Below are positions 25,277-34,500 of a DNA stretch of 63,347 bases, one piece after another. A program made the translations under genes and the position numbers. Under the pieces are notes generated by a model. The model did no database searches and had not been told where the DNA came from. It saw nothing but the letters and a program-made list of their open reading frames with translations. Every line of letters begins with the position of its first letter. Position 1 is the stretch's first letter. Origin of the DNA: Succinivibrionaceae bacterium UBA3769 (GTDB lineage Bacteria; Pseudomonadota; Gammaproteobacteria; Enterobacterales; Succinivibrionaceae); contig DFFT01000002.1 in assembly GCA_002372325.1 (NCBI GenBank), positions 1-63,347 of the forward strand, read 5' to 3'.

Positions 25277-25971
25277 CAGGGGGCCTTGTCTTCTGAAAGG
25301 GGCGCGTTTTTTTCAGGGGCCTTCTCCTCCGGGGGACGGCAGTAATTCTCTTCATTGCAGATGACCTCGTCCCGGATAACTTTGCCATGAGCCAGCCCTT
25401 CCTCCATGATGCCGGTTATTTTTTTCATGGCGCTGCGGAAGCTCCGGGGGAGGGATCGCCCGGAATCGGTTGACCAGAACGTGCCATTTGAGCACTGAAT
25501 ATCATATCTTGAGGTGGGCGCATCCAGCGCCTGAATCTCCGGATAGGGAGCATCGCTGAGCCGAAAATCCACCTCCTTCCGGATAATCTCCTCAATGCGG
25601 CGGAGACAGGAGATGTCAGCTTCATAAATCTTTATCTCCTGAGGGGCGCTGTGCCACTCCCGAACCTCCCGGGTGATTCTGGCCGCGCCCTCCGGAGTCT
25701 TTGCGATTTCAAAGCGGAAAATACCTCCCCGCATGCCGCCCCCGGTCACCTCTCTCAGACTGATTATTTCATTTCCGGGGGGACAGAAGGCCGGTTTTCC
25801 GAAAGCGCTTTTGAAGGCCCGGTGAACAATCCGAAAGGCTCCGGCATGAACCTCGTAAAAGGAAGAGAGGGCATTATCTCCGGAAGAAGCGGCAGCGCCT
25901 GCCCCCGGAAGCAGCAGCGCCAAAGCCGCCAGAATTATGCATCCTCTGCCCGTTCTCGTCATGTTTGCCAT
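25276..25971 (-). CDS. uncharacterised exported protein
   Basis: 231 residues with a signal peptide (GCIILAALALLLPGAGAAA). The mature protein has the VTGGGMRGGIFRFEIAKTPEGA motif, a CLRRIEEIIRKEV helix, SRYDIQCSNGTFWSTDSGRS and an acidic, lysine-rich tail. Four cysteines lie in the mature part. No family recognised. It lies 41 bases downstream of the membrane-anchored toxin-like gene and overlaps its own paralogue, so all three are probably one operon. A cognate partner of the toxin-like protein is possible but unproven. Confidence 0.7.
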   Translation of the reverse strand: MANMTRTGRGCIILAALALLLPGAGAAASSGDNALSSFYEVHAGAFRIVHRAFKSAFGKPAFCPPGNEIISLREVTGGGMRGGIFRFEIAKTPEGAARITREVREWHSAPQEIKIYEADISCLRRIEEIIRKEVDFRLSDAPYPEIQALDAPTSRYDIQCSNGTFWSTDSGRSLPRSFRSAMKKITGIMEEGLAHGKVIRDEVICNEENYCRPPEEKAPEKNAPLSEDKAP

Positions 25972-26012
25972 CCCGTTTTTACCTCTGTTTTACGCCGCAG
26001 AAGACCTGAAGC

Positions 26013-26465
26013 TTACTGTCTGTTGTAGTAATTAATGCCGTCATGAGGGCGGAAATAGGTGCGGATATAGCCGTCACCGGAAACCACCACAAAATCGTTG
26101 CCGGATTCCAGAAAATAGACATCATCACCGTCATCACGCTGCTTCTTATGCAGGGAATTCGGGTTCTCCGCCACCTCTCCGGCCGCCTGTTCATACGCGG
26201 CGGGAGACGTAAAGCCCATCTCACGGCCGTGCTTGTCATAATGCTGCCCCAGAAGCTTTTCATTCCGGAAACGGAGATGCGACGTTTTATGCTGAGCTGC
26301 CGATGCCTGCCTGGAGTCAGCACTCTCAGCTTGCCTGACGTAATCCAGAGCGTTCATGCTGTCAGCGGGAGAATGGAACCCCCACCATACAGCGACGATA
26401 ATGGCTCCAATAATGAGATAAATGCGATAGAGATACTTTCGCCAGCGATTGATAATCTTTTCCAT
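26013..26465 (-). CDS. membrane-anchored protein with toxin-like (colicin D/EndoU-type) C-terminal domain
   Basis: 150 residues from the ATG at 26465 (MEKIINRWRKYLYR); longer upstream frames have poor composition. A single N-terminal membrane segment (IYLIIGAIIVAVWWGF) is followed by a linker and a compact domain: LGQHYDKHGREMGFTSPAAYEQAA, then DGDDVYFLESGNDFVVVSGDGYIRTYF and a C-terminal RPHDGINYYNRQ. This order (H-x3-HG-x-E-x-GF, A-x-EY-like helix, DGD...F-VV...DG-IRTYF-P) is what I associate with RNase-like toxin domains of the BECR fold at the tips of polymorphic toxins. Here it is anchored by a membrane helix instead of a long delivery module. No obvious immunity gene, but two exported/unknown paralogues follow in the same operon. 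Confidence 0.6.
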   Translation of the reverse strand: MEKIINRWRKYLYRIYLIIGAIIVAVWWGFHSPADSMNALDYVRQAESADSRQASAAQHKTSHLRFRNEKLLGQHYDKHGREMGFTSPAAYEQAAGEVAENPNSLHKKQRDDGDDVYFLESGNDFVVVSGDGYIRTYFRPHDGINYYNRQ

Positions 26466-26812
26466 ATGATGACTGACCGTCCGTAAGTGGCGCTGCTTCT
26501 GCCCGCCTTCTGCCGGGAATTTTAGCATGAACCCGGGGTAACGCATGAGAGCCTTATCCCACTCCAAGCCGGATTCCTCTTCCTTGCCTAATGCTGTTTC
26601 ACGCTCCGGCTCTGAAGCCAGGCCGCAACGCCTCCCGCATCATAAAATGCCCTGGCAAAGCTTGCGACAGCCTGACTTTTGGCATATGGTAACAAAAGAT
26701 TTTGTCCGATTTCGCAGATCCGGGCCCAGGAAGGAGGCTCCCTGACTGACGTGATTTTCGGCAGATCCCGCACCCGCTAACAACCGATACTTTCAGAAAA
26801 CAAGGAACTCCT

Positions 26813-27310
26813 ATGGCTATCCCCCTTCGCAGCAGCGCGGCCTTTTTGGCCTTTGTCATTTCCGCATCCGCTCTGGCAGCTCCCTCCGCCTGGCAGGGCG
26901 GTTTCGGCCAGGGCTGGCAGGAATACAGCGTTTCCAATGGAAAGGTTAATTTCAGGATCGCCTGCAACGAAGCATTTAACGAAACCTCCGAGCACAGCAT
27001 TGAGGTTACGGTGAATGAGACGGATCTTTTTGCTCAGAAGGATAACAGGCTCGCCATTGTCATTAACGGGAAGTCCTATGCCTTTAACCGGGGAGCTAAC
27101 GAATACGGCTTCCCCAATGTGATAACGTCAAACCGCAATGACGCTGATAACTGGAAGGAGTTTATCGCCGCAGTCTCCCGGGCCTCCCGGATAGAGTTCT
27201 ATTACGACGGCAAAAAGGCCGCTGAAATCAAACCTGAAAAGAGCAGCCTGAAGGAGCTCAAATTCATGGAGGAATCCTGCAAGCCCCTTAGCGATAAAAG
27301 CGACAACTGA
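26813..27310 (+). CDS. uncharacterised periplasmic protein
   Basis: 165 residues with a signal peptide (AAFLAFVISASALA, cleavage near ALAAP). The mature protein starts with the aromatic WQGGFGQGWQEY and is beta-rich (VNFRIACNEAF, HSIEVTVNETDLF, LAIVINGKSYAF, IEFYYDGKKAAEI). Two cysteines (IACNE and EESCK) could pair. Family not recognised. It is flanked by genes on the opposite strand, so it is probably transcribed alone. GGAACTCCT precedes the start, with no strong ribosome site. Confidence 0.65.
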   Translation: MAIPLRSSAAFLAFVISASALAAPSAWQGGFGQGWQEYSVSNGKVNFRIACNEAFNETSEHSIEVTVNETDLFAQKDNRLAIVINGKSYAFNRGANEYGFPNVITSNRNDADNWKEFIAAVSRASRIEFYYDGKKAAEIKPEKSSLKELKFMEESCKPLSDKSDN

Positions 27311-27330
27311 AAACACGGCACTGCTCTTTA

Positions 27331-27363
27331 ATCCCCGGGGCGGGTTTTACCTTCCCCGGGATT
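27331..27363. terminator. GC-rich hairpin between convergent genes
   Basis: ATCCCCGGGG pairs with CCCCGGGAT (one bulged C) around an 11-base loop. It is located between the 26813-27310 gene and the convergent nagZ. There is no clean T run, so function as a terminator is likely but not certain. Confidence 0.45.
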
Positions 27364-27390
27364 CCTCCTTCGGGCCTCACTGCTCCTGAT

Positions 27391-29475
27391 TTACGGGCTT
27401 TGCTCCCGAAAGCCGCGGCGGTACAGAAGGCGCGGGCCGTACACTGCGCTGCCTCCGGGGAGCGTCAGGATCTCCGGAATATTTACCGGAAGAACCCCCG
27501 TAAACTCCCCTTCCCCGAAAATCTTCCCGAGAGCGGCTCTGAAATTGGCGTTTCCGGCTGCTCTTTCTGTTCCGGCAGGGCCGGCGGTCTCCGGCGGGAT
27601 ATCAAGCCCGGCTCCCATATAGGAAAGCACCACGGCATCAGCCTCGGGATAAAACGCCGCGTCATAGGGAAGATTCCCGGAAACAAGCGCAAATCGGCCG
27701 CCGCCGGCATGGACATCATTGATTGCCCGGGAAAGAGCCTGATATGAGTCATTGCCGGCCCCCGGGAGTTCCTTCCCGCTTAGGTGCGAATACCCGATAA
27801 CCGCATCAGCCCGGAGAATCTCTTCCCGCATTTCCGGAGTGTAATGAAGCTGACTGTCATTGCCGCTGTTACCTTTGTTCCCGTTATTCCCGCCGCCCCC
27901 GTTTTCCGGAGCGAGATAATAAAACGCGGTTACCCGGGTTTCCGGACTCAGGATGCCCCTGGCCCGGAGATCCTTTATGGCATAATCCGCCGCGGGAAGC
28001 TCCTCCTCTTTCCGCATCAGGATAACCGCGGATTTCGCGTCCGAGGTCAGGGGGAGCATGCCGTCCCGGTTTTTAATCAGGGTTATAGCCTCCCCGGCCA
28101 TGCGGCGTTCCAGTTCATGGTGTTCCCGGGAACCCGGCCCGGCAGACTCCGGAAACACCTCCTCCGCCAGGGGGAGGTAGGGCCGGCCGGATCCGGGATT
28201 ACGGATATCGAAAATGCCGTATTTCACCTTAAGTCTCAGAATGCGGCGGACGCTTTCGTTAATGCGCTCCTCCGGAATATAGTCTTCGGAAACCAGGCGG
28301 GCGATTCCCGCAATATACTCATCATAGAACACGCCGTCCTCCCGGTTCCGGAGATCCTGCGGGAGGAGCAGCATGTCCGTTCCGGCGTTAATAACCTTTT
28401 CGGCAAGGTTGATGCGGTATTCCAGTGATTCCGGCTCTCCCGGCACCAGCCCGGTCATAAGCACCGCCTCCATTTCCAGAGCGTCGGAAAGCACTACGCC
28501 GTCAAAGCCCAGATCCTGCCGAAGGAGCTCCCCGATTAAGACCGCGGACATGGTGGCGGGATAGTAGCCCCGGGTAACCCCGTCCCCGTAAACCTGAAGC
28601 TCATCGGCCTCCGGACAGGCGATATGGGCGGTCATGATCATTTCCGCCCCGTTTTGCGTCGCCTCCCGGAACGGCAAAAGCTCGGCATTCATGAGTTTCT
28701 CCCGGGATCCGTAGACGGCAGGCAGGCTGCGGTGGCTGTCCGTAACCGTATCGCCATGGCCGGGATAGTGCTTGAAGACCGGGATAATCCCCTGCTCCAT
28801 AAGTCCCCGGGCGTAGGCAGAACCCAGAAGGCCCACCGTTTCCGCGTCGTCGGAAAATGATCGCGCCCCGATAACCGGATTGGCGGGATTGCTGCTTACG
28901 TCGACCACGGGAGCGAGATTCACATTAAAGCCCAGCGAGCGCAGCTCCTCCCCGATAACCGATCCGGTGAGGTAGGCGTTTTCGGGAGCATTAGGAGTAG
29001 CCCCCGCCGCCATGCTGCCGGTCATGCGGGTGCCCTGGCGGAGCCGCGATACCCGGCCGCCCTCTTCGTCCACGGCCAGAAAATAGGGAATGCGGAGAGT
29101 TCGCCCCGGAGTTTGGGCGGGGATGTCCCGGAGATCTGAAAGGAGCTCCGCGGTCTCGGCATTGTCTTTGAGATTGATGCCAAAAAGAATGATGCCGCCG
29201 TAGGCATGAGCTGACAGAATATCCCGGAGCTCCGGAACCTTTTCGAGATCGGTTACCGGCTCTTTGTTCCAGGTTCTCATGGCCGGAATGATCATCTGGG
29301 AGATTTTGTCATCCAAGGACATTCCGGAAATGACATGGCCGATACGGCGCTCGGTGTCCGGATCCAGAGCATATCCTCCCGAGGCCGCGCTTAAGCTGCG
29401 TTCCGGAGCCGGGATTCCGGGCCACATTATCAGCGCCGCCATTATGAGAGCTTTTAAGACTGCTCTGCCCGCCAT
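27391..29475 (-). CDS. nagZ: secreted two-domain glycoside hydrolase family 3, NagZ-like beta-N-acetylhexosaminidase
   Basis: 694 residues. An N-terminal signal-like segment (KALIMAALIMWPGIPA) is followed by the GH3 TIM barrel with the NagZ signature KHYPGHGDT-V-TDSH (Lys235, His240, Asp242) carrying the acid/base His-Asp dyad. The barrel also holds FLAVDEEGGRVSRL, the nucleophile Asp331 in VVLSDALEMEAV, and NAGTDMLLLP. A second alpha/beta domain follows (from about 470), with a G/N-rich linker GGGGNNGNKGNSGND. Enteric NagZ is a cytoplasmic single-domain enzyme of about 340 residues that recycles muropeptides. The signal and second domain here resemble the secreted Bacillus type, so it probably works on peptidoglycan or GlcNAc oligomers outside the cytoplasm. 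Confidence 0.88.
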   Translation of the reverse strand: MAGRAVLKALIMAALIMWPGIPAPERSLSAASGGYALDPDTERRIGHVISGMSLDDKISQMIIPAMRTWNKEPVTDLEKVPELRDILSAHAYGGIILFGINLKDNAETAELLSDLRDIPAQTPGRTLRIPYFLAVDEEGGRVSRLRQGTRMTGSMAAGATPNAPENAYLTGSVIGEELRSLGFNVNLAPVVDVSSNPANPVIGARSFSDDAETVGLLGSAYARGLMEQGIIPVFKHYPGHGDTVTDSHRSLPAVYGSREKLMNAELLPFREATQNGAEMIMTAHIACPEADELQVYGDGVTRGYYPATMSAVLIGELLRQDLGFDGVVLSDALEMEAVLMTGLVPGEPESLEYRINLAEKVINAGTDMLLLPQDLRNREDGVFYDEYIAGIARLVSEDYIPEERINESVRRILRLKVKYGIFDIRNPGSGRPYLPLAEEVFPESAGPGSREHHELERRMAGEAITLIKNRDGMLPLTSDAKSAVILMRKEEELPAADYAIKDLRARGILSPETRVTAFYYLAPENGGGGNNGNKGNSGNDSQLHYTPEMREEILRADAVIGYSHLSGKELPGAGNDSYQALSRAINDVHAGGGRFALVSGNLPYDAAFYPEADAVVLSYMGAGLDIPPETAGPAGTERAAGNANFRAALGKIFGEGEFTGVLPVNIPEILTLPGGSAVYGPRLLYRRGFREQSP

Positions 29476-29605
29476 TTTTCTTCTCCCGCATCTGCCCTGC
29501 CGCTAACTGCGAAATTATAAAACCGGAATACCGCCCCGCCATGCTCCGGGCTTCCGAATCGTGACAGGAGATCCCCTGCCGCCTGTCAGATTCCGGACAT
29601 AAAGA

Positions 29606-29640
29606 AGCCGCGGCAGATTAAGAGGAAACCGGCCGCGGCT
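29606..29640 (-). terminator. terminator of the AGCS symporter gene
   Basis: AGCCGCGGC (29606-29614) pairs with GCCGCGGCT (29632-29640). On the minus strand the stem is followed by TCTTTATG. It lies 32 bases past the symporter stop codon. Confidence 0.6.
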
Positions 29641-29672
29641 TTGGAAAGAAATGACGGATTAAGGAGTTAAGG

Positions 29673-31139
29673 TCAGGCCGGAGCCTGTTCCTTCTGATTC
29701 CGCTCATCCTGATTCTTTAATTTCTTCATCCTCAGGTTCTTGAAGTAATCTTTTGTATCGCTCCAGATCACCTTTCTCAGCATAATGAGAGCAATCAGGT
29801 TCGGGAAGGCCATAAGGCCGTTGGCAATATCGGAAATCGTCCAGACCGTGTTTATAGCCGTCTTCTGAGTGGCATCAGCCATATCCACAAAGAGCACAAT
29901 GAGGATATAGGAGGCTACGAACAGAATGTAGATGATCTTGAAGGGAGTAATAGCCCGGGCCCCGAAAAGATAGATCACGCATCTGCTGGCATAAAAGTTC
30001 CAGCCGATGATGGTGGTCATGGCAAAAAGGAGCAGACTGATGTTGATAATGTATAGTCCGGCAGCGGATCCCAGGGCGCTGGAGAAGGCCAGAGTGGTCA
30101 TAGCCACGCCGGTTACGTCCGAGCACCAGGCTCCGGTGAGCACCAGGGTAAGACCGGTGAGCATGCAGATTATCATGGTGTCCAGGAAGGTTCCGGTCAT
30201 GGAGATAAGACCCTGCTCCACCGGGGAATTGGTCTTGGCGGAAGCGGCCGCTATCGGAGCCGAACCGAGACCGGCCTCGTTGGAAAATATGCCCCGGGCC
30301 ACGCCCTTCTGGATGGCCATAAGCACAGTGGCGCCGGCAAAGCCGCCCACGGCGGAGGTGGTGGTAAAGGCCGATTCCACAATGAGCTTAAGAGCATCCG
30401 GCACCGCGGAGATATTGAGGCATACCACGATAAGGCAGCAAACGATATACACCATGGCCATCAGCGGCACTACGGTTCTGGAGGTGTTGGCGATGTATTT
30501 AAGACCGCCGTAGATAATCCAGCCCACCACCAGGGTAACGCCGATGGAGCTGTACAGTCTGTCTACTCCCAGCTGAGCTCCGGCTTCCACGATGGAATTA
30601 ATCTGCGCATAGGTGCCGATGCCCAGGCAGCCGGCCATAATCCCGAAAACCGCAAACATGAAAGCCAGAACCTTGGCCAGTACCGGATAATTACGGCCGA
30701 TGCCGTTTTTAATATAGAACATGGGGCCGCCCACATACCTGCCGCGGGCGTCGGTTTCCCGGAAATGCACTGCGAGAAGGCATTCGGCATACTTGGTGGC
30801 CATGCCGAAAAATGCGGCTGCGAACATCCAGAACAGAGCGCCGGGACCGCCGATGCTGACAGCGGTGGCCACGCCCACAATGTTGCCGGTGCCGATGGTG
30901 GCAGCCAGCGCAGTGCAGAGGGCGGCAAAGCTGGTGAGATCGCCCTTCTTGCTCTGGGATTCCTTATGGGGGGTAAACACCATTTTGGCAGCCAGAGGCA
31001 GACGGGAAACCTGCAGACATCTAAGAGAAAATGTCAGAAAAATGCCCACTCCCAGAAGGAGTATCAGAAGCGGCGGTCCCCAGACCAGATCATCAAACCA
31101 GTCAAGACCGCTCGCAATGGCGTTAATTATTTCTTTCAT
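29673..31139 (-). CDS. AGCS family sodium:alanine (glycine) symporter
   Basis: 488-residue inner-membrane transporter of the alanine/glycine:cation symporter family. About 11 hydrophobic helices are visible. Family signatures are ATIGTGNIVGVATAVSIGGPGALFWMF, KYAECLLAVHFRETDARGRYVGGPMFYIKNG and IFSNEAGLGSAPIAAASAKT. The C-terminus is short, hydrophilic and basic. It is preceded by a 380-base upstream region and ends at its own terminator, so it is probably a single-gene unit. Substrate (alanine, glycine or D-alanine) cannot be told from sequence alone. Confidence 0.93.
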   Translation of the reverse strand: MKEIINAIASGLDWFDDLVWGPPLLILLLGVGIFLTFSLRCLQVSRLPLAAKMVFTPHKESQSKKGDLTSFAALCTALAATIGTGNIVGVATAVSIGGPGALFWMFAAAFFGMATKYAECLLAVHFRETDARGRYVGGPMFYIKNGIGRNYPVLAKVLAFMFAVFGIMAGCLGIGTYAQINSIVEAGAQLGVDRLYSSIGVTLVVGWIIYGGLKYIANTSRTVVPLMAMVYIVCCLIVVCLNISAVPDALKLIVESAFTTTSAVGGFAGATVLMAIQKGVARGIFSNEAGLGSAPIAAASAKTNSPVEQGLISMTGTFLDTMIICMLTGLTLVLTGAWCSDVTGVAMTTLAFSSALGSAAGLYIINISLLLFAMTTIIGWNFYASRCVIYLFGARAITPFKIIYILFVASYILIVLFVDMADATQKTAINTVWTISDIANGLMAFPNLIALIMLRKVIWSDTKDYFKNLRMKKLKNQDERNQKEQAPA

Positions 31140-31521
31140 GGGTAAAACAGTTAATTAAAGAGGGTTAAGTACAAAAAATGACCTATTATACAAAAATCCG
31201 GAGACGTCGGAGCAGATCGCAGAAAAATGAGAAGAAAAACTGATAGCGGCTGCCAAATATGCTGCCGCCGCCGGGAATCAGTGCGAGATAGCCTGTTCTG
31301 CTCTTCTCTGGTATCTCTCATTACAGTGGGAGGCAGGGGGTTCAAAAACGAGCACGAAACTTGCCGCCGCAAAACAGCCCCTAAATTCCCTGAAACTTGA
31401 CCTGATTCTCAGTCGTTTAAAATCAACCTCATTTCTACTTGCAAAAAAAAAATAATGCTAAGTTGAATAATAAAAACTATTCATGATGTGCAGAAGCTGT
31501 ATTATTTGCAAGGAAGCCCCT
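31140..31521. other. intergenic region upstream of the Type ISP gene
   Basis: 382 bases between divergent genes. The right part is A-rich (a run of ten A at about 31443) and carries TTGCAA and AATAAT elements that could form a promoter, though spacing is poor. No gene-like frame. Confidence 0.35.
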
Positions 31522-34500
31522 ATGACTGATGAATTTTTGACCGACCTGACGAATGACACTGCCCCCATTAACCAGGAAGCTGACTCCCCTTCTGACAATA
31601 CTTTCAGCAACACCGCCGTTAACACTGCCAACGATACCTTTGCGGAGGAACACAATAAAGAGGCATTCGATCTCCTGCTCAAAAAAATCCGGGAATCCGT
31701 CATCACCAAAAGGGATTACGGCACCAAGTTTGAAACTCTGGTCAGAAGCTGGCTCACCCGGGATGAAGCGTACCGGGATTTCTTCAGCAAGGTTATGACC
31801 TATGCGGACTGGGCCCGGGAGCATCCCGATCTGACCGTAAACGCCCGAGATATTGGCATTGACCTTGTGGGCGTCAATGCTGAAGACCCCAATACCTATA
31901 CGGCCATTCAGTGCAAGATGTACGAGGAAAAGCATACCGTCAGCAAAAAAGAAATTGATTCCTTTATCTCCAACTCAGACAAAACCTTTTTCACCAGAAG
32001 GCTTATTGTGGCCACCAATAACAATTGGAGCGAAAACCTCCTGAACAGCCTCAAGGGAAAGGAGATTCCTGTTACAGTAATCAAACGAAGCGACCTTGAA
32101 AGCTCCAACGTTGACTGGAGCGCTTACCTTCAGGGCAAGGAGGAGAATATCCGGAAAAGGCAGCTCCGGGACTATCAGAGGAGGGTGATCGACCAAATCG
32201 TCACCGGCTTTAAAACAGTGAACCGCGGCAAGCTTATTATGGCCTGCGGCACCGGCAAAACCTTTACCAGCATGAAGCTTACGGAGGAGTATGTGGGAGC
32301 CGGAGGGTTCGTGCTATTTCTGGTGCCCTCCCTGGCCCTGCTGTCCCAGACTCTCGCCGACTGGAAAAGACAGTGTTCCTTTCATATTAGTGCCTTTGCG
32401 GTCTGTTCCGACAGCACCACCGGAAAATCCAATCCCCTGGAACTGGACGACCTGATATCGTTGGATCAGCTGTCCTACCCGGCTACCACTGATGCGAAAT
32501 CCCTGACGGCAAAGATCAAAGAAGCCCTCCTGAAAACGCGGGATCTCACGGTTATATTCTCGACCTACCAGTCCATCGATGTGCTTCATGAAGCGCAGTT
32601 CAGCTTCGGCAATGACTCCATCCCGGAATTCGATCTCATTATCTGCGATGAAGCGCACCGCACTGCCGGAGGCTATGCTGTTTCCGATGATTACAGTCGG
32701 GAGGAAAGCCTGTTTCTGAGAGTCCATAACGATTCCTTCATCAAGGGCCGGAAACGTCTTTACATGACTGCCACCCCCCGGGTTTACGGAACCGTTGCCA
32801 AGGATCAGGCCAGTTCCGGAGATGCGGTTATCTACTCCATGGATGACGAAAAGGTATTTGGCCCTGATCTTGCCACGGTAACCTTCAGCGAAGCCATTTC
32901 CATGAACTGTCTCGTTGACTACAAGGTTATCGTCCTGACTCTGGATGAATCCCTGCTGGAGAAGGACTATTCCTTCCTGTCATCCGATGAAATGTCTGCG
33001 GTGAATATCAGCAATGCCGCCAAAATTATCGGCTCCTACCGGGCTCTGGCAAAGCTGGATATCAGGAAAGAAGACGGCGACGAAAATGACAATGCCGTTC
33101 CCGCCTCAAAGCATATGAAGAGAGCCGTGGGCTTTGCCCGGGTTATAGAGACGTCCCCTGATAACAATGAACGTCCGGCGGCCAGGCAGTACGCTGACTG
33201 GTTCGGCCGGGTAGTGGAAAAATATCAGGAAAAAGAAAGGGCTTTTCTCAAAAAACGCTTCGGTCAAAACTGGAACGACTCAGCCTACAACGAAGCGCAC
33301 CAGCTGAAATTCGAAACCAAATATATTTACGGAGCCATGCCGGCCACCCAGAAGGATGACCTTTTAAGCTGGCTCCGGGAGGAACCTGCGGAGAACATCT
33401 GCAAAATTCTGTTTAACGTCCGCTGTCTCTCCGAAGGGGTTGATGTGCCGTCTCTGGATGCCGTGATCTTCCTGTCTCCCCGGAAATCCCCGGTAGATGT
33501 GGTACAGACCGTAGGACGGGTGATGCGCATATCTCCGGGCAAGAAAAGAGGCTATGTCATTCTTCCGGTCGTGCTGCCCACCGGAGCCTCTCCCGATCTT
33601 CTGCTGAACAAAAACAAGGAATTTGAAGTGGTATGGCAGGTGCTGAATGCGCTTAAATCCATCGATTCTGCCTTTGCCCGGGTTATTGACGGCGAAACCG
33701 GCAAAATCAACAGCAAGCATATCGAGGTGATCTCCATAACCGACAAGAAGTTCTCCAAAACCAGGGGAGCTTCCGGAGAAACTCTCCCTTCCGGCAAAAA
33801 AACAAAGGGCGCGAAGGAGAGCGAAACCAAAGCCGACACCATGTTTGATCTCTTCGCGGAGCAGTACCGCAATGCTGTGGTGGAAGAATCTCTGAAGACC
33901 CTCATTGTCAAGAGAGTGGGAAATCGCCGGGAATGGGAGGACTGGGCTGAGGATGTGGCCGAGATCTGCAAAACCCAGATAAACCACATTAAGGACATCG
34001 TCAAGGAAAGTCCGGAATCCCGGAAAGCTCTGGAGGAATTCCGCGATGAAATAAAGACCACCTTAAACGGGCAGATTTCCGAAGATGCAGTGATCGAAAT
34101 GATCGGGCAGCATATCGTAATCAAGCCAGTCCTCGCGGCCATCTTCAAGGAATATCCCTTTGCGGAACAGAACCCCATTTCCAAGGCCATGTCCGAAATG
34201 CTGTCCAAACTCGACAGGGACGGCATGAACCGCTGCACCTCTCTTCTGGAGCCCTTCTACAAGAATGTCAGCCTGCGCATGAGCGCCGCTCAGGATTCCG
34301 TAACCAGGCAGACCATTATTAAGGACATTTTCAACAGGTTCTTCCAAAAGGCCTTCCCCAAGCTCCGGGACAAGCTGGGGATTATCTACACTCCGGTGGA
34401 GGTGGTGGACTTCATAAACCGGTCTGTGGCGGACCTCCTTAAGAAAGAATTTAACCAGTCTGTCGGCGCTCACGGCATTCACGTTCTGGATCCCTTCACC

